From DASYLJ01 sp964404165 (GTDB lineage: Bacteria; Desulfobacterota; Binatia; DP-6): a stretch of 64,000 nucleotides of DNA. This document shows, piece by piece, positions 34,667-42,941 of the stretch. Position 1 is the stretch's first letter. Each line of letters begins with the position of its first letter. Where the stretch lies: contig CAYOIZ010000035.1 of the NCBI GenBank assembly GCA_964404165.1, positions 1 through 64,000 on the forward strand. The letters run 5' to 3'. Under the pieces are notes generated by a model, which saw only the letters and a list, made by a program, of their open reading frames with translations, did not search any database and was not told the DNA's origin. Position numbers and translations under genes: made by a program.

Positions 34667-36025
34667 ATGGAGGTCTCGGCGTGGGTGCGCGGCGCCATCG
34701 TGATGGTGCTGCTCTGTGGGGCGCCAGCGTGGGCGGAATCGAATGCGGAGCGACGGCTTCGTCTCCTCGAAGAGACGGTCCGCCAGCAGCAGGACGAGAT
34801 CCGCCAGCTCCGGCAGGAGCTCCAGGCGCAACAGGCGGCGCCCGCTGCCGCGGCCAAGCCGGCCGAGGCCCCGCCCACCGAGACGGCGAAGGCCGAATCG
34901 AAGGGCTTCCAGCCGCCGAAGTGGCTCGAGAAGATCTCGCTCTTCGGTGACGTCCGCGTCCGGTACGAGGGCTTCTTCAATCGACCCGTGGAAGAGGGCG
35001 ACGTGGCGCACGCGCGCAGCCGGGAACGCTACCGTGCGCGCTTCGGCCTCAAGTACACCTACAGCGACGAGCTGTCGGCGACGATCCGACTCGCCAGCGG
35101 CAACCCGAACGATCCCATCTCGACGAACCAGACCTTCACGGGCGATTTCAGCCGCAAGAACATCAACCTCGACTGGGCGTTCATCACCGTCTCGCCCGGC
35201 AAGACCTTCGGCCTGCGGCCCGGCATGATCAACGTCACGGGTGGCAAGTTCCCGAACCCGATGTTCCGCGTCGGCGAGATGGTCTTCGACGACGATCTGT
35301 CGCCCGAGGGCTTCAACGAGACGTTCAACGTGCTCGGCGCACCGTGGGGCAATCTCGACCAGGTGCGCGTCCACGTCCAGCAGTGGTCGTTCAACGAGGT
35401 CGACAACGTCCAGGACGGCTGGATGTTCGGCGGACAGGTGAATCCCGTCGGGCACGCGGGGCCGTTCGAGCTCGAGGGCGGCGTCGCGCAGTACTGGTGG
35501 CTCAACCCCGACCAGATCGCGCAGGCGCTCAACTCGAACAGCTCCCTCGTCAACACCAACATGGTCACCACCGTCGACGACGACGGCGACACGGTGGTCA
35601 CCGGGTACGTGGGCGCCTTCAATCAGACCAACGTGACCCTGGCCGCGACGCTGCCCGACGCCGCCTGGGGCATGCCGCTGCGCTTCTTCGGAGACTACGT
35701 CCACAACTGGCAGGGCGCCGGCTCGCACGTGGACGGCGTCCAGGTCGGTGCGAAATTCGGGCAGACGAAGGTGCGCGGCGACTGGGCGGTGACCGCGCTG
35801 TACGAGTACGAGGGGCAGGAGGCAGCCGTCTCCTCGTTCGTCTGGAGCGACTTCGGCAACGGTGGCACCAACCAGCAGGGCCCCGTGTTCGCGCTCGACT
35901 ATCAGCTGTTCGATCCTCTGACGCTGACGGCGCGAACCTACCTCACCAACACCATCGAGACGCCGGCGAAGACGTCGAATCCGACGCAGATCCGGCTCCA
36001 GCTCGACGCACAGGTCAAGTTCTAG
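34667..36025 (+). CDS. Outer-membrane porin with N-terminal coiled coil
   Basis: A 452-residue outer-membrane protein. A signal peptide (about 1-23) is followed by a short coiled coil (about 28-55, RLLEETVRQQQDEIRQLRQE), an Ala/Pro linker and a beta-barrel region (about 88-452) of alternating strands ending in the aromatic C-terminal LDAQVKF that the Bam machinery recognises. It resembles the putative-porin family. Its position beside pstS suggests phosphate or phosphate-ester uptake under PhoB control, which is inference. ATG at 34667. Confidence 0.85.
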   Translation: MEVSAWVRGAIVMVLLCGAPAWAESNAERRLRLLEETVRQQQDEIRQLRQELQAQQAAPAAAAKPAEAPPTETAKAESKGFQPPKWLEKISLFGDVRVRYEGFFNRPVEEGDVAHARSRERYRARFGLKYTYSDELSATIRLASGNPNDPISTNQTFTGDFSRKNINLDWAFITVSPGKTFGLRPGMINVTGGKFPNPMFRVGEMVFDDDLSPEGFNETFNVLGAPWGNLDQVRVHVQQWSFNEVDNVQDGWMFGGQVNPVGHAGPFELEGGVAQYWWLNPDQIAQALNSNSSLVNTNMVTTVDDDGDTVVTGYVGAFNQTNVTLAATLPDAAWGMPLRFFGDYVHNWQGAGSHVDGVQVGAKFGQTKVRGDWAVTALYEYEGQEAAVSSFVWSDFGNGGTNQQGPVFALDYQLFDPLTLTARTYLTNTIETPAKTSNPTQIRLQLDAQVKF

Positions 36026-36039
36026 GTACAAGCGCCGGC

Positions 36040-36921
36040 ATGCGTGTCGGCGTCGTCGGTCTGGGCATCATGGGCGCGCCCATGGCCCGCAACCTGTTGC
36101 GGGCAGGGCACACGGTCACGGTGCACAACCGGACGCCGGCGCGTGCCGAGCCGCTCGTCGCGCTCGGGGCGACGGCGGTCGCATCACCGGCGGCGGTGGC
36201 GGCCGCGAGCGAGGTCGTGGTGACGTGCGTGTCGGACGGGCCCGACGTCGAGCAGGTCGTCTGCGGTCCCCACGGGCTGCTCGCGGGCGCCGCATCCGGG
36301 CTGCTCGTCATCGACATGAGCACGATCGCGCCCGCCATCGCTCGCACCGTCGCAGGGCGGTGTGCGGAACAGGGGGTCGCGTTCCTCGACGCCCCCGTCT
36401 CGGGTGGCGAGCAGGGCGCCATCGACGGCACGCTCTCCATCATGGTCGGCGGCGACGCCGGCGCGTTCGAGCGCGCCGCGCCGGTCTTCGCGGTGCTCGG
36501 CAAGCGCGCGACCCACATGGGCGCGTCGGGCCAGGGGCAGATGACGAAGCTGGTGAACCAGGTGGTGGGGGCGGTGACCCTCGCCGCCGTCGCCGAGGGC
36601 GTGACGCTGGCGGCGCGCGCGGGGCTCGAACCGGGGGCCGTCATCGAGGCCGTCGGCAGCGGTGCCGCCACGTCCTGGATGGTGACCAACCTCGGACCGA
36701 AGATGCAGCGCCACGATCTCGCCCCCGGCTTCATGGTGCGCCTGCAGCAGAAGGACCTGCGCCTGGCGCTCGGTGCGGCGGCGGCGGTGGGGGCGGCGCT
36801 CCCGACGACGGCCGTCGTGCACCAGCTGTTCGCGGCCGTCGAGGCGCGCGGCGACGGTGCGCTCGGCACGCAGGCCCTGGTGACGATCCTGGAAGCCCTG
36901 GCCGGCGTCGAGCGGTCTTGA
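36040..36921 (+). CDS. 3-hydroxyisobutyrate dehydrogenase-family oxidoreductase
   Basis: A 293-residue NAD(P)-dependent beta-hydroxyacid dehydrogenase. An N-terminal Rossmann fold (GVVGLGIMGAPMARNLL), the substrate-binding DAPVSGGEQGA (near residue 115) and the catalytic Lys in GQGQMTKLVNQ (near residue 167) are all visible. It oxidises 3-hydroxy acids to semialdehydes or the reverse; the exact substrate is not clear. ATG at 36040, 14 bp after the porin stop. Confidence 0.9.
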   Translation: MRVGVVGLGIMGAPMARNLLRAGHTVTVHNRTPARAEPLVALGATAVASPAAVAAASEVVVTCVSDGPDVEQVVCGPHGLLAGAASGLLVIDMSTIAPAIARTVAGRCAEQGVAFLDAPVSGGEQGAIDGTLSIMVGGDAGAFERAAPVFAVLGKRATHMGASGQGQMTKLVNQVVGAVTLAAVAEGVTLAARAGLEPGAVIEAVGSGAATSWMVTNLGPKMQRHDLAPGFMVRLQQKDLRLALGAAAAVGAALPTTAVVHQLFAAVEARGDGALGTQALVTILEALAGVERS

Positions 36922-36952
36922 CCGCCGCGCGCGGGGGCGAGTAGGCGGAGCC

Positions 36953-37966
36953 ATGCAGATCGACACCGGGCTCCTCACCGCCGACCTCCGCACCGTCGGG
37001 CATCTCGCCGCCGAGGCCGAGGCCATGGGCTACGACGGCATCTGGACGGCCGAGGCGGGGCACGATCCGTACCTGCCGTGCGCGCTGGCGGCGACGACCA
37101 CCGAGCGCGTCTCCATCGGTACCAACATCACGGTGGCCTTTCCGCGCAGCCCGCTCGTGCATGCCCAGATCGCCTGGGATCTGCAGGCGGCGTCGCGCGG
37201 GCGTTTCATCCTCGGGCTCGGCACGCAGGTGCGCGGCCACAACGAGCGGCGCTACTCGACGGCGTGGACGGCACCCGGCCCGCGGCTGCGCGAGATGATC
37301 CAGCTCATCCGCCACATCTGGGACGTCTGGCAGAACGGCACCCGCCCGGGCTTCGAGGGCGAGCACTACCGCTTCAGCCTGATGACGCCGTTCTTCAGCC
37401 CGGGGCCGATCCAGTGGCCGAAGATCCCGATCTACATCGCCGCCGTGAATCCCTACATGTGCCGGCTGGCGGGCGAGCTCTGCGACGGCATCCACGTCCA
37501 TCCGTTCCACTCGCTGCGCTATCTCCGCGACACGCTGATGCCGAACCTGGAGCAGGGGCTCGCGCGGTCCGGCCGCAAGCGCACCGACGTCCATCTCGCC
37601 ACGACGGCCTTCGTGATCACGGGGCGCACGCCCGCCGACGTCGAGCGCGCGAAGGCGCCGGTGCGCCAGCAGATCGCGTTCTACGCCTCGACCAAGGCGT
37701 ACCAGGGCGTGCTCGACGCCCACGGCTGGGGCGACGCCAGTCGGCAGCTCGGCGAGCGCGCCGCGCGCGGCGACTGGACCGGCATGGCCGATCTCATCAC
37801 CGACGAGATGCTCGCCGAGTACGCCGTCACCGGGACGCACGACGAGCTGCCCGGTCTCCTGCACGCCAAGTACGACGGCGTCATCGATCGGCTCGCGTTC
37901 TACGCCATGCCCGGCATGCTCGGCGGCGAGGACGGGCTGCGCGCCCTGATCGCGACGTTGCGCTAG
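36953..37966 (+). CDS. Luciferase-like (LLM class) flavin/F420-dependent oxidoreductase
   Basis: A 337-residue TIM-barrel monooxygenase/reductase of the bacterial luciferase-like family. Motifs include EAMGYDGIWTAEAGHDP, a GRFILGLGTQ strand, and PIYIAAVNP with LCDGIHVHPFHS. The general form is close to F420-dependent members, but the cofactor is not proven from sequence. ATG at 36953. The stop lies in a CTAG shared with the convergent 37963 gene. Confidence 0.85.
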   Translation: MQIDTGLLTADLRTVGHLAAEAEAMGYDGIWTAEAGHDPYLPCALAATTTERVSIGTNITVAFPRSPLVHAQIAWDLQAASRGRFILGLGTQVRGHNERRYSTAWTAPGPRLREMIQLIRHIWDVWQNGTRPGFEGEHYRFSLMTPFFSPGPIQWPKIPIYIAAVNPYMCRLAGELCDGIHVHPFHSLRYLRDTLMPNLEQGLARSGRKRTDVHLATTAFVITGRTPADVERAKAPVRQQIAFYASTKAYQGVLDAHGWGDASRQLGERAARGDWTGMADLITDEMLAEYAVTGTHDELPGLLHAKYDGVIDRLAFYAMPGMLGGEDGLRALIATLR

Positions 37967-38556
37967 CGCCCGAGGCGCGGGACCAGCGCCGGCACGCGCG
38001 CGGCGTAGCGGGCATAGCGCTCGCCGAGGGTGGACCGGAGCGCGCGCTCCTCCATCGGGATCTTGAGCACGACGCCGATCGTGAGTCCGGTGGCGAGGCA
38101 GAGCGTCGCCACCGACGGGTGCGCCAGGACGGTCCCCGCCGTGAGGAGCAGGATCGCCAGGTAGAGCGGATGCCGCACGCGCGCGTACGGCCCCTCGGTG
38201 ACGACCACCTGATCGGCGCGCACGGTGATCGGCGCCGACCACCATCGGCCGAGCACGCGCCGCGCGTGCAGATGCAGCGCGACGCCGGTGGCGGCGAGGA
38301 CGAGCCCCGCGACCGACAGCACCGTCGGCGACGTCCACGGTCCGCCGGTGCTGCGCTCGAGGTACCACGCGCCGGCGAGCAGCGCCGCCAGCAGCGCGAC
38401 GCGCAGCAGGCGCGGCGGCGCCCAGGCCCGATGGACGACGCGCTCGGCGGCGCTCCGTCCCGCGAGCCGCAGATTGTCGACGGCGATGGTGAGCCAGGCC
38501 GCGAGCAGTAGCGCGTCGGTGACGGACACGCGTCGCGCATAGGCCGCGCGCGGCAC
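37963..38556 (-). CDS. Isoprenylcysteine carboxyl methyltransferase-like membrane protein
   Basis: About 197 residues from a GTG at 38556 (a GTG at 38529 would give 188). Four or five membrane segments precede the ICMT/PEMT-type signature GPYARVRHPLYLAILLL and a C-terminal EERALRSTLGERYARYAARV. This family binds S-adenosylmethionine and methylates membrane lipids or prenylated cysteines; the bacterial substrate is unknown. It is divergent from def, and a longer upstream open frame would run into def and is rejected. Confidence 0.75.
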   Translation of the reverse strand: MPRAAYARRVSVTDALLLAAWLTIAVDNLRLAGRSAAERVVHRAWAPPRLLRVALLAALLAGAWYLERSTGGPWTSPTVLSVAGLVLAATGVALHLHARRVLGRWWSAPITVRADQVVVTEGPYARVRHPLYLAILLLTAGTVLAHPSVATLCLATGLTIGVVLKIPMEERALRSTLGERYARYAARVPALVPRLGR

Positions 38557-38599
38557 GGGGTCAACTTGCCAGGGCAGGGCCGATCTGAAACACGAGGGC

Positions 38600-39142
38600 A
38601 TGGCCGTCTTGAAGGTCGCCCACCTGGGCCATCCCATCCTGCGCAAGGTCGCGGAGCCGATCGCGCCGCAGGCCATCCGCACGCCGGCGCTGCAGCGGCT
38701 GATCGACGACATGCTCGAGACCATGGACGACCACGACGGCGCCGGCCTCGCCGCGCCGCAGGTCCGGGTGTCGCAGCGCCTCGTCATCTACGGCGTCGAG
38801 CACAACCCGCGCTATCCCGACGCCGACGCGGTGCCGCTCACCGTGCTCGTCAATCCGATCGTCACCCCCGTCGGTGACGAGGAGGACGAGGACTGGGAGG
38901 GCTGCCTCAGCGTCCCCGACATGCGCGGCATGGTGCCGCGCTTCACGCGGGTGCGGGTCGAGGCGCTCGACCGGCAGGCGAAGAAGATCGCGTTCACCGC
39001 CGACGGCTTCCATGCCCGCGTCGTGCAGCACGAGTGCGACCATCTCGACGGCAAGCTCTACATCGATCGCATGCGGTCCATGGAGACGCTGACGTTCCTG
39101 CCGGAGTTCCATCGCTACTGGCTCCGGCCGGACGACGACTGA
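38600..39142 (+). CDS. def: Peptide deformylase
   Basis: A 180-residue iron/zinc hydrolase that removes the N-formyl group from new proteins. The three motifs are present: GAGLAAPQ, EGCLSVPD (Cys ligand) and HECDH (two His ligands and the catalytic Glu). ATG at 38600. It is followed after 14 bp by a glycine-oxidase gene, possibly co-transcribed, with no fmt next to it. Confidence 0.97.
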   Translation: MAVLKVAHLGHPILRKVAEPIAPQAIRTPALQRLIDDMLETMDDHDGAGLAAPQVRVSQRLVIYGVEHNPRYPDADAVPLTVLVNPIVTPVGDEEDEDWEGCLSVPDMRGMVPRFTRVRVEALDRQAKKIAFTADGFHARVVQHECDHLDGKLYIDRMRSMETLTFLPEFHRYWLRPDDD

Positions 39143-39156
39143 CGTCGCGCGGTCCG

Positions 39157-40293
39157 ATGGCCGCGCGTGCGCGTGCCGCCGACGTGGTCGTCGTCGGCGG
39201 TGGCCTCGTCGGATGTGCGGTGGCGCGCGAGCTGTCGCGTCGCGGGTGTCGCGTCCACCTCGTCGAGCGGGGCGAGCTCGGCACGGAGGCCAGCCGCGCT
39301 GCGGCCGGCATGGTGGCGCCGCAGGCCGAGTGCGACGACGCCGGTCCGGTCCTGCGGCTCGGTCTCGCCAGTCGCGCGGCCTACCCGGCATGGGTGGCGG
39401 CGATCGAAGGCGAGAGCGGGCTCGACGTCGAGTTCCGCACCGACGGCATCCTCGCCGTCGCCCTGACGGACGCGGATGCGCGCATCCTGCGCCGTCGCGC
39501 ACGCTGGCAACGCGCGGCCGGCCTGCGTGTCGACGATCTGTCCCCCACGGCGGCGCGCCGGCTCGCACCGGTGGCGGCGCGCACGATCCGCAGCGCCGTG
39601 CACTTCCCCGACGACCACCGGGTCAACAACGAGCGCCTGATGGTGGCCGCGGGCATCGCGGCGCGCCGCGCGGGGGTGACGGTACACGAGCGCGTTCCCG
39701 TGCACGCCGTGGTGGCGCGCGGGGGTCGTGTCGCCGGCGTGCGCACCGCCGACGGGGTGATCACGGCGCCCGTCGTCGTCAACGCGGTGGGGGCGTGGGC
39801 GGGTGCGATCGCGCTGCCCGGCGACGTCGCACCGCCACCGGTGGTGCCGGTGCGGGGCCAGATGCTCGTGCTGCGCGGCGCACCCGGTATGCTGGCGCTG
39901 CCGCTCTATGGGCGCGACGTCTATCTGGTGCCACGTCTCGACGGCCGCGTGCTGGCGGGCAGCACCCGCGAGCACGTCGGATTCGAGAAGCGTGTCACGC
40001 TCGCCGCCGCCGCGGACATCCTCGGCGCGGCCCACGCCCTCGCGCCGGGCCTCGGTGGGCTGACGTTCGAGCACGGCTATGCCGGCCTGCGTCCCGGCAC
40101 CCCCGACGACCTGCCGCTCCTCGGCCCGTCCACTGCGCTTCCGGGCCTCGTCTACGCTGCGGGCCTGTTCCGTCACGGCATCCTGCTCGCGCCGGTGGTG
40201 GCGCAGGCGGTGGCCGATCTGATCGTCGATGGCCGCACCGCGCTGCCACTCGGCGGCATGCGTCCAGAACGATTCCGACGTTCGCGCGCGTAG
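39157..40293 (+). CDS. thiO: Glycine oxidase ThiO-like FAD-dependent oxidoreductase
   Basis: A 378-residue DAO-family flavoenzyme. It has the FAD motif VVVVGGGLVGCAVARELSRRG, an AAAGMVAPQAE segment as in glycine oxidases, and a C-terminal YAGLRPGTPDDLPLLGPS and GLFRHGILLAP. ThiO forms glyoxylate imine for thiamine synthesis. No other thiamine gene is nearby, so another D-amino-acid or glycine oxidase role is possible. ATG at 39157; overlapping frames were not used. Confidence 0.85.
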   Translation: MAARARAADVVVVGGGLVGCAVARELSRRGCRVHLVERGELGTEASRAAAGMVAPQAECDDAGPVLRLGLASRAAYPAWVAAIEGESGLDVEFRTDGILAVALTDADARILRRRARWQRAAGLRVDDLSPTAARRLAPVAARTIRSAVHFPDDHRVNNERLMVAAGIAARRAGVTVHERVPVHAVVARGGRVAGVRTADGVITAPVVVNAVGAWAGAIALPGDVAPPPVVPVRGQMLVLRGAPGMLALPLYGRDVYLVPRLDGRVLAGSTREHVGFEKRVTLAAAADILGAAHALAPGLGGLTFEHGYAGLRPGTPDDLPLLGPSTALPGLVYAAGLFRHGILLAPVVAQAVADLIVDGRTALPLGGMRPERFRRSRA

Positions 40294-40382
40294 CGGGGCG
40301 TCAACGAAATCACGGTGACGGCACCGCGGCGCCTCGCGGGTCGCGCCGATGCCATGGCACATCGATTGCTGCCTGCCACGTG

Positions 40383-42941
40383 GTGTTGATCCCCCAGGGA
40401 CCGCGCACGTGCTTTGCGGGACGGGTCGCCGTCGCGACCATTCTGCTGACGGCGTGGCCGGCGGCGGGCTACGCGATGCTGGCGATCGCGGTCGCCGGCG
40501 ACTTCGGCGCGACCGGGACGCTGTGGCTCATCCAGTGGCCCTTCGTGACCCAGCTGACGCTCGCGAGCCTCGCGCATCTTGCCGTGGTCGGGCTGGGAGC
40601 CGGCATCGGCCTGCCGTCGATGCTGCCGGGCGTGCCCGACCTCGATCGGGCCATGGCGAGCGAGCCCGACGCGGTCGTGGCGCTCGGCCCGGACGTCGTG
40701 CGTCGCGCGCTCCATGCTGCCGTCCGGCTGCCGGTCTGGAATGCGCTGCTCGGCGTGGTGTTCGGTCTCCTCGTCCTGGCGATTACGGCGGTCCTCGAGG
40801 CGGTGCACGCGCCGCACGCGGGGAACGTCTGGGTCATCGTGCGCGGTGGGCTCCTGGCGTCGGCGGTCTACGGCGCGGCGAGCCTGACGCTCGGCGAGCT
40901 GCTGACGCGGCCGGCGAGCCGCACGCTGCGCCGCGCCGCCACGTCGGTCGGTGTCGAGCCGTACGACGGCTTCGTGGTGTCGCAGGCCTGGCGCATCATG
41001 TCCGCGGTCACGCCCACCGTCGTGGCGCTGCTGGTCGCGGTCGAGATCGGGTTGTCGCCCCGCGGCGGCTCCGGACCTTTCGCCGCCCTGGTGCTGCTCT
41101 CGGGTCTGGTGGTCGTGTCGCTCAGCTGGCTCCAGCACGAGAACCATCGCAGCGCCGCGCGCGAGCTGGGAGCGGCGTGCGAAGATCTCGCTGCCGGACG
41201 TGACGCCCAGCTCGTCACCGGCAGCATCGAGGCACCGTTGCTGACGATGGCGGCCCAGTTCAACGGTGCCGCGCGGCGTATCGGGCCCGACCGTCGTGCG
41301 TCGAGCGATCGCTACCGGGCGCTGTTCGAGGGCGCGGGCGATGCCATCCTGCTGGTCGAGCCCGCGACCGGCATGGTCACCGCTGCCAACGCCCGTGCGG
41401 AGCGTCTGTTCGCGTGTCCGGCGGCGGAGCTCACCGGGCATCGCTACGAGCAGCTCTTCGACGCCGAGACCCGGGCCCGACAGGCCGAGCTCGGTCTCGA
41501 TCGCGCGGTCCCCGCCGACGCCTTCGTGGCCGATGCCACGGCCGTCCGTCGCGACGGCTCGTCGGTGCCGGTCGACATCTCGCTCGCGGTCGTGCGCCTC
41601 GGCGACGAGTGGATCCTCCAGGCCATCGTCCGTGACGTGCGCGACCGGCAGCGCATCGAGCGCGAGCTGCGCGACTCGGTACGGCGGTTCGACGAGCTCT
41701 ACCGGCTGGCGGTGTCGCTCAACGACGAGCCCGTCGAGCTGGCCGGGCACTCCGTGCGGGCGCTCGCCGAGCTGCTCGAGTTCCCGCTCGCCACCGTCGA
41801 GCGGCTCGAGGGCGACGAGATCCTGATCGTCGCCATGGTCGACGGCGAGCGCGTGCAGGAGGGGCTCCGCATGCCGCTCGCCGGGACGCCCTGCGCCATG
41901 GTGCGCGAACGGCGCGCGGAGTGCGTCATCTTCGACGTCGCCGCGCGCTATCCCGAGGACGCCTTCCTGCGCGAGCGCGGCATCCACACCTACGCCGGCG
42001 TGCCGATCCTCGATCGCCGCGGCGAGGTCATCGGCATGGTCACCGTCATGGACACGCGTCCGCGCACGTTCCGGGACGGCGATCTGCAGCTGCTCCACAG
42101 CTTCGCGCGGCGGCTCGGCATGGCCTACGACGAGGAGCGGCTGGCCCGAGAGCGCGACGCGCTGACGCGACGCCTCGGCGAGCAGAACGCCGAGCTCCGC
42201 GCCGCGCAGACGCGGCTCCTCGAGAGCGACCGCGTGAAGACCGAGTTCCTCGGCATGATGTCCCACGAGCTGCGCACGCCGCTCAACATCCTGCTCGGGT
42301 ACACGCGCATGCTGCTCGAGGACATCGCCGACGGCGACACCATGACGGCGGTGGCGCGCACCGAGGTGCTGGAGCGCATGCTGGGCGGCGGCTGCACCCT
42401 GGCCGACCTGGTGGAGGACACGCTCAGCGTGCTTCGCCTCGAGGCCGGCGCGCTGCGCCTCGACCCCGAGCCGCTCGACCTGCGGGCGTTCCTGGGCGAT
42501 CTCGCGGGCACCGATCGCCTGCTCCGACCGGGCGGCGTCGAGGAGCGGTGGATCGTGGACGACGACGTGCCCGCCATCGTCACCGATCGGCGCAAGCTGC
42601 GGCAGGTGGTGACGAACCTGGTCGGCAACGCCCGCAAGTTCACCGAGCGTGGCTCCATCGAGGTCCACGTCGCGCTCGCCGACGGCGACACCGTCCGGCT
42701 CACCATCACCGACACCGGCTGCGGCATCGGCGCGGAGCACCTGCCCTACATCTTCGATCTCTATCGACAGGCGCCCAGCGGCCGGCAGCACGACGGCTGC
42801 GGGCTCGGGCTGTACATCGTGCGCCGCTACGTCGAGCTGCTCGGCGGGCGGGTGTCGTGCAGCAGCACGCCCCAGCGCGGGACGACGTTCACCGTCGAGC
42901 TGCCGCGACGCACCGCCGCGACGTCGTCGCAGGCCGCCTAA
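40383..42941 (+). CDS. Membrane PAS-GAF sensor histidine kinase
   Basis: About 852 residues. An N-terminal membrane domain (about 1-275) with roughly six hydrophobic segments is followed by a HAMP-like linker, PAS (about 305-425, YRALFEGAGDAILLVEPATG), GAF (about 437-590, CAMVRERRAECVIFDVAARY), HisKA (phospho-His near residue 627 in MMSHELRTPLN) and HATPase (from about 730, NLVGNARKFTE, DTGCGIG, GCGLGLYIV). No receiver domain and no regulator gene are adjacent, so it is an orphan. The start is uncertain (GTG at 40383 or 40380). Signal unknown. Confidence 0.87.
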   Translation: MLIPQGPRTCFAGRVAVATILLTAWPAAGYAMLAIAVAGDFGATGTLWLIQWPFVTQLTLASLAHLAVVGLGAGIGLPSMLPGVPDLDRAMASEPDAVVALGPDVVRRALHAAVRLPVWNALLGVVFGLLVLAITAVLEAVHAPHAGNVWVIVRGGLLASAVYGAASLTLGELLTRPASRTLRRAATSVGVEPYDGFVVSQAWRIMSAVTPTVVALLVAVEIGLSPRGGSGPFAALVLLSGLVVVSLSWLQHENHRSAARELGAACEDLAAGRDAQLVTGSIEAPLLTMAAQFNGAARRIGPDRRASSDRYRALFEGAGDAILLVEPATGMVTAANARAERLFACPAAELTGHRYEQLFDAETRARQAELGLDRAVPADAFVADATAVRRDGSSVPVDISLAVVRLGDEWILQAIVRDVRDRQRIERELRDSVRRFDELYRLAVSLNDEPVELAGHSVRALAELLEFPLATVERLEGDEILIVAMVDGERVQEGLRMPLAGTPCAMVRERRAECVIFDVAARYPEDAFLRERGIHTYAGVPILDRRGEVIGMVTVMDTRPRTFRDGDLQLLHSFARRLGMAYDEERLARERDALTRRLGEQNAELRAAQTRLLESDRVKTEFLGMMSHELRTPLNILLGYTRMLLEDIADGDTMTAVARTEVLERMLGGGCTLADLVEDTLSVLRLEAGALRLDPEPLDLRAFLGDLAGTDRLLRPGGVEERWIVDDDVPAIVTDRRKLRQVVTNLVGNARKFTERGSIEVHVALADGDTVRLTITDTGCGIGAEHLPYIFDLYRQAPSGRQHDGCGLGLYIVRRYVELLGGRVSCSSTPQRGTTFTVELPRRTAATSSQAA

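Noticed and set aside
38567..38590. TTGCCA before def as a promoter.
   Set aside because: No TA-type -10 is found 16-18 bp downstream.
40350..40359. TGCCATGGCA palindrome before the sensor kinase gene.
   Set aside because: Short palindromes of this kind are expected by chance in this GC-rich sequence, and it is not at a promoter-like position.
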